Assembly: GCF_012849375.1 (NCBI RefSeq)
Contig: NZ_CP051684.1
Location: 2,046,001-2,110,000, forward strand
Direction of reading: 5' to 3'
Length of the DNA stretch: 64,000 nt
From: Duganella dendranthematis
Lineage (GTDB): Bacteria; Pseudomonadota; Gammaproteobacteria; Burkholderiales; Burkholderiaceae_D
The notes under the pieces are model-generated. The model saw only the letters and a program-made list of their open reading frames with translations. It did no database searches and was not told the origin of the DNA. Below, one piece after another: positions 61,401 to 64,000 of this stretch (within the stretch, counting starts at the first letter, position 1; each line of letters begins with the position of its first letter). The translations under genes were made by a program, and so were the position numbers.

Positions 61401-64000
61401 TCGCGGCCAGGTTGGCGGACGACAGTGCGCCAACTTGCACGGTGGTCAGGCCGGCGAACTGGTTCGAGGTCATCGCCACGATCTGGTTGGTGGTCAGGCC
61501 CGAGGCGACGTCGAGGGTGCTCATTGCGGCGAACTGGGCGCTGGTCAGGCCCTGGATCTGTTCGGTGGTCAGGGCAGCGACTTGACCGGTGCTCAGCGAA
61601 GCGAAGGCGGCGGTTTTCAGTGCAGCCAGGTCTTCGGTTTGCAGGGCGGCGATCGACTCGGTGGTCAGCGAGCGGACTTGAGCGCTGCTCAGTGCGCTAG
61701 CCTGGCCGGTGGTCAGGGCAACGATTTGCTCGGTGGTCAGGGCGACGATCTGGGCGCTGCTCAGACCAGCGATGGTCGAGGACTTCAGTGCGGCGAAATC
61801 TTCGGTTTCCAGCGCGGTGATCGACGCGGCGGTCAGCGAATTGACCTGTGCGCTGCTCAGTGCGGCTGCCTGGTTGGTGGTCAGCGCGACGACTTGCTCG
61901 GTGGTCAGCGCCTTGATGGCGGCGGTGCTGATGGCGGCAGCCTGGCTCGAGGTCAGCTGGCCGATCTGCTCGGTAGTCAGACCGGTGATCTGGGTCGATT
62001 TCAGGGCTGCGATGCCGGCAGTGGTGATGCTGCTGACGTCGCCGGCTTCAATCGCGGCCAGGTTGGCGCTCGACAGCGAAGCAACTTGCACGGTGGTCAA
62101 ACCAGCGAACTGGTTCGAGGTCATGGCCACGATCTGGTTGGTGGTCAGGCCCGAGGCGACGTCGAGGGTGCTCATCGCGGCGAACTGGGCGCTGGTCAGA
62201 CCCTGGATCTGTTCGGTGGTCAGGGCAGCGACTTGACTGGTGCTCAGCGAAGCGAAGGCGGCGGTTTTCAGTGCAGCCAGGTCTTCGGTTTGCAGGGCGG
62301 CGATCGACTCGGTGGTCAGCGCGCGGACTTGAGCGCTGCTCAGTGCGCTAGCCTGGCCGGTGGTCAGGGCAACGATTTGCTCGGTGGTCAGGGCGACGAT
62401 CTGGGCGCTGCTCAGACCAGCGATGGTCGAGGACTTCAGTGCGGCGAAGTCTTCGGTTTCCAGCGCGGTGATCGCGGCGGCGGTCAGCGAATTGACCTGT
62501 GCGCTGCTCAGTGCGGCTGCCTGGTTGGTGGTCAGCGCAACCACTTGTTCTGTGGTCAGCGCTTTGATGGCGGCGGTGCTGATCGCAGCAGCCTGGTTCG
62601 AGGTCAGCTGGCCGATCTGCTCGGTGGTCAGGCCCGTGATCTGGGTCGATTTCAGGGCAGCGATGCCGGCGGTGGTGATGCTGCTGACGTCAGCGGCTTC
62701 AATCGCGGCCAGGTTGGCGCTCGACAGCGAAGCAACTTGCACGGTGGTCAAACCAGCGAACTGGTTCGAGGTCATGGCCACGATCTGGTTGGTGGTCAGG
62801 CCCGAGGCGACGTCGAGGGTGCTCATCGCGGCGAACTGGGCGCTGGTCAGACCCTGGATCTGTTCGGTGGTCAGGGCAGCAACCTGGCCGGTGCTCAGCG
62901 ACGAGAACACGGCGGTCTTCAGTGCGGCCAGGTCTTCGGTTTGCAGGGCGGCGATCGACTCGGTGGTCAGCGCGCGCACCTGGGCGCTGCTCAGTGCGCT
63001 AGCCTGGCCGGTGGTCAGGGCGACGACTTGTTCCGTGGTCAGGGCGACGATCTGGGCGCTGCTCAGACCGGCGATGGTCGCAGTTTTCAGCGCGGCGAAG
63101 TCTTCGGTTTCCAGCGCGGTGATCGACGCGGCGGTCAGCGCGTTGACCTGTGCGCTGCTCAGGGCGGCTGCCTGGTTGGTGGTCAGCGCCACGACTTGCT
63201 CGGTGGTCAGGGCCTTGATGGCGGCGGTGCTGATCGCAGCAGCCTGGCTCGAGGTCAGCTGGCCGATCTGTTCGGTGGTCAGGCCCGTGATCTGGGTCGA
63301 TTTCAGGGCTGCGATGCCGGCGGTGGTGATGCTGCTGACGTCAGCGGCTTCAATCGCGGCCAGGTTGGCGCTCGACAGCGAAGCAACTTGCACGGTGGTC
63401 AAACCAGCGAACTGGTTCGAGGTCATGGCCACGATCTGGTTGGTGGTCAGGCCCGAGGCGACGTCGAGGGTGCTCATCGCAGCGAACTGGGCGCTGGTCA
63501 GACCCTGGATCTGTTCGGTGGTCAGCGCGGCAACCTGGCCGGTGCTCAGCGACGAGAACACGGCGGTCTTCAGTGCAGCCAGGTCTTCGGTTTGCAGGGC
63601 GGCGATCGATTCGGTGGTCAGCGAGCGCACTTGGGCGCTGGTCAGCGAGTTAGCCTGGGCGGTGGTCAGTGCAACGGCTTGTTCGGTGGTCAGGGCGGCG
63701 ATCTGGGTGCTGCTCAGGCCGGCCAGGGTGGCGGTCTTCAGTGCGGCGAAGTCTTCGGTTTCCAGCGCGGCAAACGAGGCGGTGCTCAGTGCGCTCAACT
63801 GGCGGCTGTTCAGTGCGCCAGCCTGGTTGGTGGTCAGCGCGACGATTTGTTCGGTGGTCAGGATTTTGACTTGGCCGGTGGTCAGGCCTTGGAGACCGGT
63901 GGTGCTCAAAGCGGCAAAATTGGTCGCACTCAGCAATGGCACATTGGCGCTCGAAATGGCGCCAACTTGGGTCGAGGTCAGTACTTGGAACTGATTGGTG
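58405..64000 (-). CDS. second giant octapeptide-repeat protein with type I secretion C-terminus (5' end outside window)
   Basis: The frame stays open from the stop at 58405 to the right edge (at least 1865 codons). A GTG at 63942 is not a real start, since octads continue on both sides of it. The repeat part (59185 to edge, about 200 octads, LTTEQIVA, LSSAQVNA) ends LPTFTP, followed by a C-terminal domain of about 255 residues with LDLNGNGIDT, DRNGDGTINN, DTNGDGVVDA and DANGDGVSQADE, clearly homologous to that of the first giant protein, then a different Ser/Thr-rich tail ending HGLLAAK. Likely exported by the T1SS encoded next to it. Function inferred as for the first protein; a paralogue made by duplication. 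Confidence 0.92.
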   Translation of the reverse strand, partial: TNQFQVLTSTQVGAISSANVPLLSATNFAALSTTGLQGLTTGQVKILTTEQIVALTTNQAGALNSRQLSALSTASFAALETEDFAALKTATLAGLSSTQIAALTTEQAVALTTAQANSLTSAQVRSLTTESIAALQTEDLAALKTAVFSSLSTGQVAALTTEQIQGLTSAQFAAMSTLDVASGLTTNQIVAMTSNQFAGLTTVQVASLSSANLAAIEAADVSSITTAGIAALKSTQITGLTTEQIGQLTSSQAAAISTAAIKALTTEQVVALTTNQAAALSSAQVNALTAASITALETEDFAALKTATIAGLSSAQIVALTTEQVVALTTGQASALSSAQVRALTTESIAALQTEDLAALKTAVFSSLSTGQVAALTTEQIQGLTSAQFAAMSTLDVASGLTTNQIVAMTSNQFAGLTTVQVASLSSANLAAIEAADVSSITTAGIAALKSTQITGLTTEQIGQLTSNQAAAISTAAIKALTTEQVVALTTNQAAALSSAQVNSLTAAAITALETEDFAALKSSTIAGLSSAQIVALTTEQIVALTTGQASALSSAQVRALTTESIAALQTEDLAALKTAAFASLSTSQVAALTTEQIQGLTSAQFAAMSTLDVASGLTTNQIVAMTSNQFAGLTTVQVASLSSANLAAIEAGDVSSITTAGIAALKSTQITGLTTEQIGQLTSSQAAAISTAAIKALTTEQVVALTTNQAAALSSAQVNSLTAASITALETEDFAALKSSTIAGLSSAQIVALTTEQIVALTTGQASALSSAQVRSLTTESIAALQTEDLAALKTAAFASLSTGQVAALTTEQIQGLTSAQFAAMSTLDVASGLTTNQIVAMTSNQFAGLTTVQVGALSSANLAAIEAGDVSSITTAGIAALKSTQITGLTTEQIGQLTSSQAAAISTAAIKALTTEQVVALTTNQAAALSSAQVNALTAASITALETEDFAALKSSTIAGLSSAQIVALTTEQIVALTTGQASALSSAQVRSLTTESIAALQTEDLAALKTAAFASLSTGQVAALTTEQIQGLTSAQFAAMSTLDVASGLTTNQIVAMTSNQFAGLTTVQVGALSSANLAAIEAGDVSSITTAGIAALKSTQITGLTTEQIGQLTSSQAAAISTAAIKALTTEQVVALTTNQAAALSSAQVNSLTAAAITALETEDFAALKSSTIAGLSSAQIVALTTEQIVALTTGQASALSSAQVRSLTTESIAALQTEDLVALKTASFSALSTAQVAALTTEQVQGLTTGQFAAMSTLDVASGLTTNQIVAMTSNQFAGLTTAQISALSSTNVAAIDAADVSSITTAGIAALKSTQITGLTTEQIGQLTSSQAAAISTAAIKALTTEQVVALTTNQAAALSSRQVVSLTTEAIAALETEDLNALTTASVASLSTAQVRALTTNQFNVLNTSSVQVLTTAQVNSLSTEQAVALSTNQAAVLSSSQVAALSTASVAVLETEDLAVLKTASVAALKTSQVAALSTEQIIGFTNGQLAALSTAVMASGITTAQIVALSSEQLNSLTTAQVRALSTAGVQAIEVADLGLMNTSSIAALSTAQFSRLTTEQIAGLSTNQVHSFTTSQIHALTSSQVQAMSTDQISALPTFTPLVLDLNGNGIDTISSTAGVQFDMLANGSKVSTGWVGGGDGLLVLDRNGDGTINNGGELFGSGTTLANGSKASNGYAALAELDTNGDGVVDAKDSQFSKLQVWVDANGDGVSQADELKSLADLNITKLNLDAKHNPSLNNGNIVGLTSTYETADGASHTAADVWFSAGATSSSLTSSVSNLSSAMSSYTSQPATSGSTKLEVPTSSNGSVAALASAIGSYENKLTAASHSASTEETLRLKALQNGAQHGLLAAK
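59185..64000 (-). repeat. 24-base (octapeptide) repeat array of the second giant gene
   Basis: About 200 octads in view, consensus as in the first giant gene but with more Glu at position 4 (LTTEQ). Acidic octads occur as LETEDFAA, LQTEDLAA, MSTLDVAS(G) and IEAADVSS, spaced 7, 5, 5 (plus one Gly) and 10 octads apart in a repeating pattern. Confidence 0.92.
59850..63755 (-). repeat. 651-base higher-order tandem repeat, six periods
   Basis: The CGGTTTCC marker of the LETED octad falls at 59850, 60501, 61152 and then every 651 bases to 63756. The GCGACGTCGAGG marker falls at 60203, 60854, 61505, 62156, 62807 and 63458. Each unit is 27 octads plus one Gly (217 aa). The units covering about 60550-61183 and 61201-61834 are identical over about 630 bases; outer units are more diverged. 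Confidence 0.95.

Noticed and set aside
63940-63942. GTG as the start of the second giant gene
   Set aside because: Octads continue in frame upstream to the window edge, so the gene begins outside the window.
60020-63994. Plus-strand open frames across the second giant gene
   Set aside because: Same repeat artefact on the opposite strand; their recurrence every 651 bases simply mirrors the higher-order repeat.

Overview
The window looks like a chromosomal segment of a high-GC betaproteobacterium, most likely an Oxalobacteraceae member of the Massilia/Duganella/Janthinobacterium type. This rests on overall gene content (DUF4148 protein, T6SS module, OmpW, a GGGTCTGACCCC palindrome); no rRNA or other taxonomic marker is present, so the assignment is inference.

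Layout. (1) 1-8535, minus strand: a type VI secretion module read tssF-tssG-vgrG-DUF4123 adaptor-DUF3304 putative immunity-Tle1-like DUF2235 lipase-PAAR (cut by the left edge). The cargo end is visibly AT-richer than the core end. (2) 8624-17524: housekeeping and accessory genes, namely a SWIM/SNF2 helicase, a stress-protein-like ORF, a PfpI/DJ-1 protein, an orphan periplasmic binding protein and an hxlR-emrA-emrB efflux operon, divergent from a NodT-type outer-membrane factor (17622-19127). (3) 19129-25377, minus: one tight operon of a two-subunit molybdenum hydroxylase followed by soxX-Y-Z-A, a small cytochrome c and a flavocytochrome c flavoprotein. It is divergent from ompW, and an FNR-like box lies between them. 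(4) 26208-33336: lipoprotein, chemoreceptor, DUF4148 protein, M28 peptidase, and a nudC-folE-thioredoxin run.

(5) 33545-64000 is the striking part. Two giant proteins (3238 aa complete; at least 1865 aa, cut by the right edge) consist almost entirely of an 8-residue Ser/Thr-rich repeat of the form L-[ST]-[ST]-x-Q-[ILV]-x-A, about 370 and at least 200 units. Each is followed by a related C-terminal domain with Asp/Gly-rich calcium-binding-like loops typical of type I secreted proteins. Between them lie a type I secretion ABC transporter and membrane fusion protein, and a protein-glycosylation-like gene set: a TPR/O-GlcNAc-transferase-like (GT41) enzyme fused to a GT2 and a methyltransferase domain, two GT2 enzymes, an unusual GT-B-like protein, an FkbH-like HAD protein, and enzymes for a 3-amino-3,6-dideoxyhexose nucleotide sugar (two FdtA/QdtA-type ketoisomerase domains, a DegT/FdtB aminotransferase and two left-handed beta-helix acyltransferase domains).

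The simplest reading of region 5 is that the hydroxyl-rich octad proteins are decorated with unusual sugars in the cytosol by the GT41 enzyme and its partners, then exported by the type I system to form a giant glycosylated surface or extracellular layer. Layered on the octads are exact higher-order periods: 408 bp (17 octads) in the first gene and 651 bp (27 octads plus one residue) in the second. Two adjacent copies in the second gene are identical over about 630 bp, which indicates recent amplification. No tRNA, rRNA, CRISPR array or insertion sequence was recognised. No gene-free stretch exceeds 300 bases.
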